Positions 34,903-42,772 of a stretch of 64,000 nucleotides of DNA are shown here, in pieces (the stretch's first letter is position 1; each line of letters begins with the position of its first letter). A program made the translations under genes and the position numbers. This DNA is from Phycisphaerales bacterium. GTDB lineage: Bacteria > Planctomycetota > Phycisphaerae > Phycisphaerales > UBA1924. The notes beneath the pieces are model-generated. The model saw nothing but the letters and a program-made list of their open reading frames with translations. It did not search any database and was not told the DNA's origin. The stretch lies in the NCBI GenBank assembly GCA_020850415.1, contig JADZER010000034.1:1-64000 (forward strand), written 5' to 3'.

Positions 34903-34935
34903 GCGCCCCGCCCCTCCCGGCGGGGCGCTTTGTTT
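34903..34935 (+). terminator. Intrinsic terminator of fusA
   Basis: A perfect 10-bp stem (34903-34912 with 34919-34928), six-base loop, then TTTGTTT. It begins 33 bases past the stop. Confidence 0.9.
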
Positions 34936-34992
34936 GTCGGCCAAACCCCCCGTGCGGGCCTCAACGACCGGGTGAACCGGCCGATAGAGGTC

Positions 34993-34998
34993 TACACT
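34993..34998 (+). promoter_or_regulatory. -10 element of adk (leadered)
   Basis: TACACT predicts a start near 35005 and a leader of about 49 bases with GGAG before the GTG at 35054. Confidence 0.4.
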
Positions 34999-35053
34999 GG
35001 GGATCCCGCCCCCGATGTCACCGCGGGACGGGCAAGTCACTCGGAGAACGGCC

Positions 35054-35671
35054 GTGACAGACAAGTATCGGACCGTCCTGCTCTTCGGCGCCCCGGGCGC
35101 CGGCAAGGGCACCCAGGGCAAGATGCTCGGCAGTATCCCCGGCTTCCACCACTTCTCGACCGGGGATATGTTCCGCAACCTCGACCCGCACTCGCAGATC
35201 GGGCAGACCTTCCTCGGCTACTCCACCAAGGGCGAGCTGGTGCCCGACGAGCTCACCGTCGAACTCTGGCGCAAGAACATCGAGGCCCAGCACACGCTCG
35301 GCCTGTTCCGCCCGCACCACGACATGCTGGTGCTCGACGGGATCCCCCGCAGCGCACACCAGACCTCGCTCATGGACGAGCACATCCGGGTGCTCGGCAT
35401 CATCGTGCTCGAGGCCGCCGACCCGCAGCAGATGCTCACGCGGCTCCGGCGCCGGGCCCAGCGCGAAGGCCGGCCCGACGACGGGAAGGAGAGCGTGATC
35501 CGCCGACGGCTGGAGGTGTACGCCGCCGAGACCCAGCCGGTGCTCGACTGCTACCCGAAGGAACTGGTGCACCGGATCGACGCGATCGGCTCGCCGGCGC
35601 GGGTGCTCGAGCGTGTGCTCGACATCCTCGCCCCGATCCAGGAGTCGTCCTTCCCCAACGCTCTCGCCTAG
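35054..35671 (+). CDS. adk: Adenylate kinase
   Basis: Adenylate kinase interconverts ATP, ADP and AMP. The 205-residue protein has P-loop GAPGAGKGTQ, AMP-binding FHHFSTGDMFR and LDGIPRSAHQ, and LID arginines in TRLRRRAQREGRPDD. The LID is the short type, without zinc cysteines. DGIPRS replaces the common DGFPR. The GTG at 35054 is chosen because GGAG lies close upstream and it fits the family start; an ATG 13 codons earlier adds an unlikely leader. The stop is seven bases from the stop of the convergent prepilin-like gene. Confidence 0.92.
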   Translation: MTDKYRTVLLFGAPGAGKGTQGKMLGSIPGFHHFSTGDMFRNLDPHSQIGQTFLGYSTKGELVPDELTVELWRKNIEAQHTLGLFRPHHDMLVLDGIPRSAHQTSLMDEHIRVLGIIVLEAADPQQMLTRLRRRAQREGRPDDGKESVIRRRLEVYAAETQPVLDCYPKELVHRIDAIGSPARVLERVLDILAPIQESSFPNALA

Positions 35672-35678
35672 ACACGGT

Positions 35679-36608
35679 TCAGCGGTAGACTCGCGGGACA
35701 TCGCGGTCCACGCGGAGCCCGGTCCAGAGCGAGTTGTTCGCCTTGGGGTCGAAGGCCGTCACGACGCCGTCGCCCTGCACCACATAGCCCATGTCCTCCA
35801 GGGTCATCGGCACGACATGGCCGTCGCAGAAGGAGACATTGGCCTTGCCGCCGTGGCGAGGGTGGGCCGCCGACCGGTGCTCGGCGCCTGGGTTCTGCGG
35901 GTCTGCGAAATCACCCTCGCCGGTGAGGCGGGGCGGGTCGATCGAGTACCCGTGCCCGCCGAGGGCCTTGAGCGCGGGGTCGCGGCTGCCGTCCTCGTGG
36001 TTGTCGGTCCGCTCGGCCTCGGGCTTGCCGGCGGCCGTGCCCATCGAGTCGGCGCTCATGATCGTCCCCGAGCCGTCGACGCTGCTGGTCCGCACCGGGA
36101 AGCGGACGAACCCCATGGCCTCGGTGTCGTTGCGGAAGCGGCTGTTGCCCAGGAACTGGTAGTTGTACCCGTAGGGGCTGTTGCGGGTGCTCGTCCAGTT
36201 CTTGGCTTCGGTGCAGAGGAAGACCTCGTTGTTGACCTGGGCGGAGTGCTCATACGCACGGTCGGGGAGGGGGTTGGCCAGGGCGTAGAACCCCGCCGCG
36301 GCGCCCATCTGCACATACCAGCGCGGGCGGTACTGGTAGCCGTTGCCGACGAAGTAGACATTCTTGTCCTCGTCGGCGTACCGGCCGACCTGGCCGGGGA
36401 CGGCGATATCGTCGTTCTCGTTGGCGTAGATGGTCCATCCGATCGCGACCTGTCGCATGTTGTTGGCGCAGACCGTGCCGCGGGCGGTCCGACGCGCGGC
36501 GCCCAGCGCCGGGAGCAGGATGCCGATGAGCAGCGCGATGATCGCGATGACCACCAAGAGCTCGATGAGGGTGAACCCCCGTCCGATTCGGCTGTGCGTC
36601 CGCACCAT
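35679..36608 (-). CDS. Prepilin-like H-X9-DG protein
   Basis: A 309-residue pseudopilin-like protein. The prepilin cleavage/methylation segment is [21 protein letters not shown], and the C-terminal part has the planctomycete pattern [26 protein letters not shown]. It is the third such gene in the window, here not linked to HEGD proteins. GGAGAGGAC lies before the ATG at 36608 on the minus strand. No secretion machinery or prepilin peptidase is encoded in the window. Divergent from metF, with 166 bases between starts. Confidence 0.9.
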   Translation of the reverse strand: MVRTHSRIGRGFTLIELLVVIAIIALLIGILLPALGAARRTARGTVCANNMRQVAIGWTIYANENDDIAVPGQVGRYADEDKNVYFVGNGYQYRPRWYVQMGAAAGFYALANPLPDRAYEHSAQVNNEVFLCTEAKNWTSTRNSPYGYNYQFLGNSRFRNDTEAMGFVRFPVRTSSVDGSGTIMSADSMGTAAGKPEAERTDNHEDGSRDPALKALGGHGYSIDPPRLTGEGDFADPQNPGAEHRSAAHPRHGGKANVSFCDGHVVPMTLEDMGYVVQGDGVVTAFDPKANNSLWTGLRVDRDVPRVYR

Positions 36609-36732
36609 GTGTCCTCTCCCTCTCCCGCACGAGCGCTGCCAGCCCCGCGGTCGATACACATTTACCGGCCCGTCGGGCTCCTGGCAAGAGCGTACCGACA
36701 GAATACTCGATCCATTCAGCCGGCCCAACGGA

Positions 36733-36738
36733 TATAGT
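36733..36738 (+). promoter_or_regulatory. -10 element of metF (leadered)
   Basis: TATAGT predicts a start near 36745 and a leader of about 30 bases before the ATG at 36775. Confidence 0.4.
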
Positions 36739-36774
36739 CGCACGGCCACCCCCCGGAGCCCCGAGAGCCCGCAG

Positions 36775-37689
36775 ATGCACATCCGCGACATCTTCAAACG
36801 CCAGCGGACGACTTTCTCCTTTGAGTTCTTCCCGCCCAAGGGTCCTGAAGCCGCGGACTCCCTGTTCGAGACCATCGCCGACCTCGAGCGCCTCCGGCCG
36901 ACCTTCGTCAGCGTGACCTACGGGGCCGGCGGGTCCACCCGGGATCTGACCAACGACCTGGTCGTCCGCCTCCAGGATCAGACGAACCTCAACCCGATGC
37001 CCCACCTCACCTGCCTTGGGCACAGCGAGGCTCAGGTCCACGCGATCCTGGAGCGGTACGCCCGGCACTCGATCAGCAATATCCTCGCGCTGCGGGGCGA
37101 CCCGCCGGCCAATCAGCGGGACTACGACCGCTCCGCCGACTCGTTCAAGCGGGCGGTCGAGCTGGTCGGCCTGCTCCGACGCTTCAACGACTCGGGCGGG
37201 CACCCCGACCGGAACGGCTTCGGCGTGGGCATCGCCGGCTTCCCCGAGGGACACCCCGAGACCCCCAACCGCCTGCTCGAGCTGGACCACCTGAAGGCCA
37301 AGGTCGACGCGGGGGCGGACTTCATCATCACGCAGATGTTCTTCGACAACCGGGATTTCTACGACTTCCGCGACCGCTGCCGCCTGGCGGGGATCGATAT
37401 CCCCATCCTCGCGGGCATCATGCCGATCACCTCGCTGCCCGGCATGCGCAAGATGGCCGAGCTGGCCCTGGGGTCGCGGTTCCCGGCGTCGCTGATCCGC
37501 GCCATCAACCGCACCGGCGGCGACCCCGACGCGGTGCGCCGCGTGGGCGCCCACTGGGCGACCGAGCAATGCCGCGACCTGCTGGACCACGATGTCGCGG
37601 GCATCCACTTCTACACCCTCAACCGCTCCAAGGCGACGCAGGACATCTACGCCACCCTCGGCGTCCGCGACTCGACGGGCCTGCAGTAG
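36775..37689 (+). CDS. metF: 5,10-methylenetetrahydrofolate reductase
   Basis: MetF reduces methylene-THF to methyl-THF, the methyl donor for methionine synthesis. The 304-residue flavoprotein has the family landmarks [13 protein letters not shown] (catalytic Glu), [35 protein letters not shown] and [17 protein letters not shown]. The length is typical for a bacterial enzyme. The start at 36775 aligns with the family, and the longer frame runs into prepilin antisense. A tRNA-Leu gene and a homocysteine methyltransferase follow on the same strand, joining two adjacent steps of methionine metabolism. Confidence 0.96.
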   Translation: MHIRDIFKRQRTTFSFEFFPPKGPEAADSLFETIADLERLRPTFVSVTYGAGGSTRDLTNDLVVRLQDQTNLNPMPHLTCLGHSEAQVHAILERYARHSISNILALRGDPPANQRDYDRSADSFKRAVELVGLLRRFNDSGGHPDRNGFGVGIAGFPEGHPETPNRLLELDHLKAKVDAGADFIITQMFFDNRDFYDFRDRCRLAGIDIPILAGIMPITSLPGMRKMAELALGSRFPASLIRAINRTGGDPDAVRRVGAHWATEQCRDLLDHDVAGIHFYTLNRSKATQDIYATLGVRDSTGLQ

Positions 37690-37738
37690 CCGGCACGCCC
37701 GGCGGCCCACGCGCCGGTCCTCTACCCTTCCCGCACCC

Positions 37739-37823
37739 GGGCCCGTGGCGGAACGGCAGACGCAGCGGACTTAAAATCCGCGTCCCCGAGAGGGGAGTGT
37801 GGGTTCAAATCCCACCGGGCCCA
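37739..37823 (+). tRNA. tRNA-Leu (anticodon TAA)
   Basis: An 85-base class II tRNA. The acceptor stem GGGCCCG pairs with CGGGCCC (37816-37822) with discriminator A at 37823. The anticodon loop CTTAAAA gives anticodon TAA at 37772-37774 between stem GCGGA/TCCGC. A long variable arm (about 37782-37798) and a T-arm GTGGG-TTCAAAT-CCCAC complete it. CCA is not encoded. It lies between metF and the methyltransferase gene on the same strand. Confidence 0.97.
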
Positions 37824-37857
37824 TTGCGAAACCAAGAGGCCAGGAGGAACTCGCGCC

Positions 37858-38697
37858 GTGGCTCTGGTCATCCTCGACGGCCCCATGGGCACCGAGCTGC
37901 TCGCCCGCGGCGTGCCCACCCCGCTGCCGGGGTGGAGCGCCCACGCCCTCGATACCGCCCCCGGGGTCGTCGGCCGGATCCACGCCGACTACGCCGCCGC
38001 CGGGGCGACGGTGCACACCACCAACACCTTCCGCACCACGGCGCGGGTGTTTCCGGAGCGCTGGCGCGATCTGACCCGGCGGGCGGTGCGGCTTGCCAGG
38101 GAGGCGGTCCCCGCCGGGCACCTGATCGCAGGCTCCATCGCCCCCGCGGAGGACTGCTACCGCCCCGACCTCAGCCCGCCCGATGCCCGCGAGCACCACG
38201 ACCTGCTCGCCGCGGCCCTCGCCGAGGAGGGGTGCGACCTGTTGCTCTGCGAGACCTTCCCCCACCCCGGCGAGGCCTTCGTCGCGCTCGACGCCGCCCT
38301 CGCCACCGGCCTGCCGGTCTGGCTCAGCCTGACCCCGGGGTACAAGGCCGACCTGCTCACCCCGGCCCAGCTCGCCGAGGCCGGTTGCCGGGCGGCCCGG
38401 GCCGGAGCCGCGGCGGTGCTTGTCAACTGCGTCCCCGCCGGGCGGGCCCTCGCGTATGTGTGCGCCCTGCGCGTAGCGGTCCCCTCCCCCACCCCTGTCG
38501 GCGTGTACGCCAACGCCGGGGCCGCCGAGCCGAACCAGGGCTGGCGGACCGCCCCGATCGCCCCGGAGGCGTACGCCGACCTGGCCCAGGCCTGGGCGGA
38601 CGCCGGGGCGACGGTAGTCGGGGGGTGCTGCGGCACTGGGGTCCCGCATGTCCGGGTTCTGGGGGCCCGGTTCGGCCGGCCGGAAGGCGGGGGTTGA
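37858..38697 (+). CDS. Homocysteine S-methyltransferase family protein
   Basis: A 279-residue zinc-dependent methyltransferase of the homocysteine methyltransferase/BHMT family. The N-terminal LDGPMGTELLARG is diagnostic, and the zinc cysteines are present in VLVNCVPAG and GGCCGTG. It transfers a methyl group to homocysteine to give methionine. It lacks the B12 and folate domains of MetH, so the donor is likely S-methylmethionine or another methylated compound. The pairing with metF upstream could also mean that it acts as the N-terminal domain of a split MetH (inference). The GTG start has AGGAGGA nine bases upstream. Confidence 0.85.
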   Translation: MALVILDGPMGTELLARGVPTPLPGWSAHALDTAPGVVGRIHADYAAAGATVHTTNTFRTTARVFPERWRDLTRRAVRLAREAVPAGHLIAGSIAPAEDCYRPDLSPPDAREHHDLLAAALAEEGCDLLLCETFPHPGEAFVALDAALATGLPVWLSLTPGYKADLLTPAQLAEAGCRAARAGAAAVLVNCVPAGRALAYVCALRVAVPSPTPVGVYANAGAAEPNQGWRTAPIAPEAYADLAQAWADAGATVVGGCCGTGVPHVRVLGARFGRPEGGG

Positions 38698-38718
38698 ATC
38701 GGGGGCCGCGGGGGGTCC

Positions 38719-38757
38719 GCGTGGCCTTCCCTGCGCTGCGGTCAGACCACGGCACCC
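38719..38757 (-). repeat. 44-bp intergenic repeat family, copy A
   Basis: Read on the minus strand it starts GGGTGCCGTGGTCTGACC and ends GGAAGGCCACGC. It matches copy B (40059-40102) apart from a five-base deletion and a few substitutions. It lies 21 bases past the methyltransferase stop. Confidence 0.7.
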
Positions 38758-38828
38758 ATTGGCAACGGACCACGGCGCCGGTGGACAGCACACCACTCCC
38801 TCGTCCTTCATCCTCCGACCACCCCGCC

Positions 38829-38834
38829 TACACT
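38829..38834 (+). promoter_or_regulatory. -10 element of rpsP
   Basis: TACACT, preceded by CCTTCAT-type heptads (38805-38825), predicts a start near 38841 and a leader of about 140 bases before rpsP. Unlike the leaderless class, rpsP has AAGGAG before its ATG. Confidence 0.5.
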
Positions 38835-38980
38835 TGCCGGCTCGGAACCGGCCGGGGAAGTCCCTCGGGCGGCAGAAGATTCCCAGCTACGAGCCCCGCC
38901 GCACGGCGTGGAATGGACCCCAGGCGGGCCGCGGCCCGCGAGGAGCGTGCAGGCACCGGCCTGCGAAGGAGTTTGGAAGC

Positions 38981-39439
38981 ATGGTTCGTCTCCGTCTCGC
39001 CCGTCTCGGCCGGCGCAACCGTCCGTTCTACCGTCTTCACGCGATTGAGAAGCGCAACCGGCGCAACGGCGCGGTGCTGGAGCAGTTGGGGTGGTATGAC
39101 CCGGTAGCCAGCGATCCGGAGAAGCAGCTCCAACTGAACGCCGAGCGGATCACCCATTGGCTCAGCCAGGGCGCCCAGCCCTCCGAGACCGTGGCCGACT
39201 TGCTGGCGAAGCACGATCTGCTGCCCCCGAAGATGAAGGCCAAGTGGGAGGCCGACCGCAAGGCCGCGTCCGAGCGCACCGCCGCGATCAAGGTCGCCAA
39301 GGAGGCCGAGGCGAAGGCCGCTGAGGAGGCCGCCCGGGCCGCGGCTGAGGCCAAGGCCAGGGCGGAGGCCGAGAAGGCCGCCGCGGCAGCCAAGGCCGCG
39401 GAAGAGAAGGCCGCCGCCGCGCAAACCCCCGCCGGGTAA
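38981..39439 (+). CDS. rpsP: 30S ribosomal protein S16 with long Ala/Lys/Glu tail
   Basis: S16 binds 16S rRNA during 30S assembly. The conserved domain is the first 85 or so residues (VRLRLARLGRRNRPFYRLHAI, GAVLEQLGWYDPVA, WLSQGAQPSETVADLL). The remaining 65 residues are almost only Ala, Lys, Glu and Arg and should form a charged single helix. At 152 residues it is nearly twice the usual length. AAGGAG lies nine bases before the ATG. It heads a broken rpsP-trmD-rplS cluster; rimM, which often lies between rpsP and trmD, is absent from the window. Confidence 0.95.
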   Translation: MVRLRLARLGRRNRPFYRLHAIEKRNRRNGAVLEQLGWYDPVASDPEKQLQLNAERITHWLSQGAQPSETVADLLAKHDLLPPKMKAKWEADRKAASERTAAIKVAKEAEAKAAEEAARAAAEAKARAEAEKAAAAAKAAEEKAAAAQTPAG

Positions 39440-39466
39440 CCCGGCAACTCCCACGCGTACAACCAC

Positions 39467-39499
39467 ACGAGCCCGGCCGATCGGCCGGGCTTGTTCTTT
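39467..39499 (+). terminator. Intrinsic terminator of rpsP
   Basis: A 9-bp stem AGCCCGGCC/GGCCGGGCT (39470-39478 with 39483-39491) with a GATC loop, followed by TGTTCTTTG. It separates rpsP from the following genes. Confidence 0.85.
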
Positions 39500-39539
39500 G
39501 TGTGACAAGCGCGCGATCGGGGCGGCGTCGCTCGCCGGG

Positions 39540-39545
39540 TATCAT
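39540..39545 (+). promoter_or_regulatory. Leaderless -10 element of the acetyltransferase gene
   Basis: TATCAT, six bases (CGCCCT), then the ATG at 39552; this fixes the start codon. No Shine-Dalgarno. Confidence 0.6.
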
Positions 39546-39551
39546 CGCCCT

Positions 39552-40037
39552 ATGCCCACCGGCGACCGCACCATGCCGACCGTTCGTCTCCGGCGCATCG
39601 AGCCGGCCGACCTCCCCATCCTCTGCGCCTTCCAGCAGGACGCCGATTCGTGCGCGCTGGCGGCGGTCAAGCCCCGCGACACGGACAGCTACATGGCCCA
39701 CTGGGGCACGGTCCTCACCGACGAAGCGGTCGTGCCGCGAGCCATCCTCGCCGATGAGGTCCTGGTCGGCAGCATCAACAAGTTCCGTCGCGAGGGGGAG
39801 GACTTCGTCGGGTACTGGATCGCCCGCGAGCACTGGGGCAGGGGCATCGCGTCCCGTGCGCTGGCCCTTCTGCTGGAGGAGGTCGATGCCCGCCCCCTCC
39901 GGGCCCAGGTCGCGGCCCACAACGGCGCGTCGCTCCGCGTGCTCGAACGCTGCGGCTTTGTCATCACCGGTCGGCGCCACGAGCCGGCGACCGACCGATA
40001 CATCGAGTCCGAGGTGATCTCGCTGATCCTGCGATAG
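39552..40037 (+). CDS. GNAT family N-acetyltransferase
   Basis: A 161-residue acetyltransferase of the RimJ/RimL type. Fold landmarks are VRLRRIEPADLPILCAFQ, VGSINKFRREGEDFVGYWI, the acetyl-CoA loop EHWGRGIASRALALLLEE (Q/RxxGxG/A variant) and HNGASLRVLERCGFVITGRR. It uses acetyl-CoA to modify an amine, perhaps a ribosomal protein or small molecule; its place between rpsP and trmD hints at translation, but this is inference. A start at 39552 is chosen from the leaderless promoter; a downstream ATG at 39573 is possible. Confidence 0.88.
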   Translation: MPTGDRTMPTVRLRRIEPADLPILCAFQQDADSCALAAVKPRDTDSYMAHWGTVLTDEAVVPRAILADEVLVGSINKFRREGEDFVGYWIAREHWGRGIASRALALLLEEVDARPLRAQVAAHNGASLRVLERCGFVITGRRHEPATDRYIESEVISLILR

Positions 40038-40058
40038 GGCCCGGGCAGTGGGACCGAC

Positions 40059-40102
40059 GCGTGGCCTTCCCTCCACTGCGTTCCGGTCAGACCACGGCAC
40101 CC
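40059..40102 (-). repeat. 44-bp intergenic repeat family, copy B
   Basis: On the minus strand it reads GGGTGCCGTGGTCTGACC then GGAACGCAGTGGAGGG. Aligned without gaps it matches copy C (40960-41003) at 36 of 44 positions. It is in the trmD upstream gap. Confidence 0.72.
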
Positions 40103-40166
40103 CCCCGGTTCGTCCGCTGCCTCCTGCGTTCCGCCTTCATCCTTCATCCTTCATCCTTCCGCCTTC

Positions 40167-40172
40167 TAGACT
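40167..40172 (+). promoter_or_regulatory. Leaderless -10 element with heptads (trmD)
   Basis: TAGACT, six C residues, then the GTG at 40179. Heptads CCTTCAT three times, CCTTCCG and a partial CCTTC (40134-40166) abut it. Confidence 0.65.
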
Positions 40173-40178
40173 CCCCCC

Positions 40179-40952
40179 GTGGCCACCCGCTTTGACATCC
40201 TGACCACCTTCCCCGAGATGTTCTCGAACGACGCCCCGGGCTCGCTGGGCGTTTCCATCCCGTCCCGGGCCCGTGGCGCGGGCCTGGCCGAGTGGCACGC
40301 CCACGACATCCGCGCCTTCACCACCGACAAGCACCAGAAGACCGACGACCGGCCCTACGGCGGCGGCCCCGGCATGGTCATGATGGCCCAGCCGGTCTGG
40401 GACGCGGTCCGCGCCGTGGAGGCCCTGGACCCGCGCCCCGCCACGCGCATCCTGCTCACCCCTCAGGGCACGCCCCTCACCCAGCCGCTGGTCGAGGAAC
40501 TCGCCCGCCTCCCGCGCATGCTCCTCATCGCGGGGCACTACGAGGGCCTCGACGAGCGGGTCATCCAGAAGCTCGCCCCGCGCGAGGTCTCCCTCGGCGA
40601 CTTTGTCCTTTCCGGGGGCGAACTCGCGGCGATGGTCCTCATGGACGCGGTCATCCGCCTTATCCCCGGCGTCCTCGGGGATGAGGACTCGGCGGCCCAG
40701 GACTCCTTCAGCACCACCCCGACCACCGACCCCAACGGCTCGCCCCTGCCCCCCAAGCTCCTGCGCGAGCTGGGTCTCTCCGAGCACACCCGCCTGCTCG
40801 ACTGCCCCCACTACACCAAGCCTCGCGTGTGGGAGGGGCTAGAGGTCCCTGAGGTCCTTTTCTCCGGCGACCACCGCGCGGTGGCGAAGTGGCGGCTGGA
40901 GCAGATGCTGGAGCGGACCCGCCATCGAAGACCCGATCTCCTCGCCGAGTAA
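40179..40952 (+). CDS. trmD: tRNA (guanine-N1)-methyltransferase TrmD
   Basis: TrmD methylates G37 of tRNAs with a G at position 36, preventing +1 frameshifts. The 257-residue SPOUT enzyme has [38 protein letters not shown], the trefoil-knot motif [14 protein letters not shown] and [29 protein letters not shown], and the C-terminal [20 protein letters not shown]. The GTG start is fixed by the leaderless promoter. It lies in the rpsP-rplS neighbourhood but as its own transcription unit. Confidence 0.97.
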   Translation: MATRFDILTTFPEMFSNDAPGSLGVSIPSRARGAGLAEWHAHDIRAFTTDKHQKTDDRPYGGGPGMVMMAQPVWDAVRAVEALDPRPATRILLTPQGTPLTQPLVEELARLPRMLLIAGHYEGLDERVIQKLAPREVSLGDFVLSGGELAAMVLMDAVIRLIPGVLGDEDSAAQDSFSTTPTTDPNGSPLPPKLLRELGLSEHTRLLDCPHYTKPRVWEGLEVPEVLFSGDHRAVAKWRLEQMLERTRHRRPDLLAE

Positions 40953-40959
40953 TCAGACG

Positions 40960-41007
40960 GGTGCCGGGGTCAGTGCGGAACGCCGTGGAGCGATGGCCCC
41001 GCGGCTC
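40960..41007 (+). repeat. 44-bp intergenic repeat family, copy C
   Basis: It reads GGGTGCCGGGGTCAG then AACGCCGTGGAGCGATGG, ending CCCCGCGGC. It begins eight bases after the trmD stop and is closest to copy D at 52058-52104. Confidence 0.72.
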
Positions 41008-41146
41008 GCCATCCGCGTCCGGGTGTGGCCTGGTGCCCGACTCGACCGGCCGAGCCCGTGAACGCCGCTAACCCCCCGAAGCGACCCCGGAGTAACGGCG
41101 GCCCAACCCATTCCGCCGGCGCCTTCTGCGAAACCCAGCCTCCCCG

Positions 41147-41152
41147 TAAACT
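41147..41152 (+). promoter_or_regulatory. Leaderless -10 element of the first zinc-ribbon gene
   Basis: TAAACT, six bases (GCCACC), then the ATG at 41159. Confidence 0.62.
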
Positions 41153-41158
41153 GCCACC

Positions 41159-42772
41159 ATGAGCTTGGCAGTCGCCCCCCTCATCTTCATCCTCCTCGTC
41201 GTCGCGATTGTCGGCGTCTGCCTGTTCGAGGTGGGGCGCGGCGGGCGGCCCAAGGGCACCGCCCCCCACTGCCGCGAGTGCGGGTTCGATCTGACGGGAC
41301 TCCTCACTCCCACCCCCGTCGATGGAGAACCGGTCACGCGCTGCCCCGAGTGCGGCGGCGATCTTACCGGGCGCGGCGCGGTCACCATTGGCCGACACCG
41401 ACGACGCCCACGCCTGATGGTCGCAGGCCTCCTGCTCATCCTCGCGTCCGTCGGTTTGTGCGCCGTTGCGGCGATCGCGTCCTCGATCGACCCTCTGAGC
41501 CTCAAACCCACCTGGATGCTCCTCTCGCAGTGCCGATCAAACAACGCGTGGCGCGCCGGCGAGGCGGCCCAGGAACTCGCCCGGCGCCACGCCGGCGGCG
41601 GGCTCAGTGACGCCCAGCTCCTTCGGACCTTCGACGCGTTCCTCTCGCAGGCCGAGCTCGCGGCACCTTCCGTCGCATCGGACTCGTGGCGCGCCCTCGC
41701 ATCCGCGGCATGGGACGCGGGCCTCGCAACGAGTGCGCACCGCGACAGGTATCTCAGGGCGCGGCTCTCGAACTTCTACCGCCTCCAACCCAGGATTCGC
41801 GACATCTACCTCGGGGACGAACCGTTCCCGTTCGAAGAGCCGCAGAGCATGCTCCACCCCGACCCAGCTACGCCATCGGGTTGGCTTATCCCCGGCCGGG
41901 TCGTCGGCATGGCCGCGTACCTCGACGGGGCCACGCTCGACGGTCAGGCCATAGAGCTCGACGAGGCGTGGCACGGGAAGGATGATGGGGAGAGAGAGGG
42001 TTGGGGGGGCTGGTGGAGAACCTTCGGCACGCCCACGGGTAACGCGTCGGGCCCGTCGCTCCTGCCTTCTCGCGTGCCCGTGATCCCCCAGCTCGCACCC
42101 GGCCCCGGTCCGCACGAGCTTGACCTGACATGGCGGGTTGATGCGTTCCTGCTCAGCCCGGCGGAAGCCGACGCCGCGGAGCACCCCTTCAGAGACCCCG
42201 ATTGCTCCTGGAGCGCGACGACCACCCACGCCTTTCAGGTCATCCGGGCCATCGAGGAGATCGTCTCGCTGGTGCACGCCGACGGCCCCGGCGCCCCGGC
42301 GCCGCCGCGATACTGCTCCCCGGGCGAGGGGCTCACGCTCACCGTGACCAGCGCCCGCAAGCTCCGGCGCGACGGCGATTGGTACTACTCCATCGAGGGG
42401 ACGCTGACCCGCCTTGCGGCGACCGCCGGCGCGGGATACGCCGTCCTCGCCCGTGTACACCTCGAGGTCGACGGGATCCCCTACCGGGTCGCGGGATTGC
42501 CGGACATCTCCGGCATCTTCTACGACAGAACCGACTGCCCGCCGGTCGACCAGTCCCCGTCGGTGCGCTCCCGAACGACCTTCGACCTGAGGATCATCGA
42601 CCTGCCCCGCGTGGACCGGGTCGACATCGTCCTCACTCCCGCGCCCGAGATGCTGGTCCGGCAACCGGACTGGTACGGCATGGACCCGATCTGGGGCGAC
42701 CCCATCGTCATCCGCGATGTCCCCATCGACTGGACGAGCATCCCCGTCCCCGACGGCGACACAGACCCGTGA
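41159..42772 (+). CDS. Zinc-ribbon membrane protein of unknown function
   Basis: I do not recognise a named family. The 537-residue protein has an N-terminal membrane helix (about 5-24), a four-cysteine zinc ribbon (Cys38, Cys41, Cys62, Cys65; HCRECGFDLTG and RCPECGGDLTG), a second helix (about 87-108), and a large domain (about 125-537) rich in beta pattern. Its end, DLRIIDLPRVDRVDIVLTPAP, is repeated in the next protein as LQVLDLPRVDRADLVITPTP, so the two are paralogues along their whole length. The next gene overlaps it by four bases, implying coupled translation. Confidence 0.8.
   Translation: MSLAVAPLIFILLVVAIVGVCLFEVGRGGRPKGTAPHCRECGFDLTGLLTPTPVDGEPVTRCPECGGDLTGRGAVTIGRHRRRPRLMVAGLLLILASVGLCAVAAIASSIDPLSLKPTWMLLSQCRSNNAWRAGEAAQELARRHAGGGLSDAQLLRTFDAFLSQAELAAPSVASDSWRALASAAWDAGLATSAHRDRYLRARLSNFYRLQPRIRDIYLGDEPFPFEEPQSMLHPDPATPSGWLIPGRVVGMAAYLDGATLDGQAIELDEAWHGKDDGEREGWGGWWRTFGTPTGNASGPSLLPSRVPVIPQLAPGPGPHELDLTWRVDAFLLSPAEADAAEHPFRDPDCSWSATTTHAFQVIRAIEEIVSLVHADGPGAPAPPRYCSPGEGLTLTVTSARKLRRDGDWYYSIEGTLTRLAATAGAGYAVLARVHLEVDGIPYRVAGLPDISGIFYDRTDCPPVDQSPSVRSRTTFDLRIIDLPRVDRVDIVLTPAPEMLVRQPDWYGMDPIWGDPIVIRDVPIDWTSIPVPDGDTDP

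Noticed and set aside
31339-35178. 1279-aa minus frame opposite fusA
   Set aside because: It is a shadow of EF-G, with Asp/Leu/Val/Gly-rich composition and no recognisable domain.
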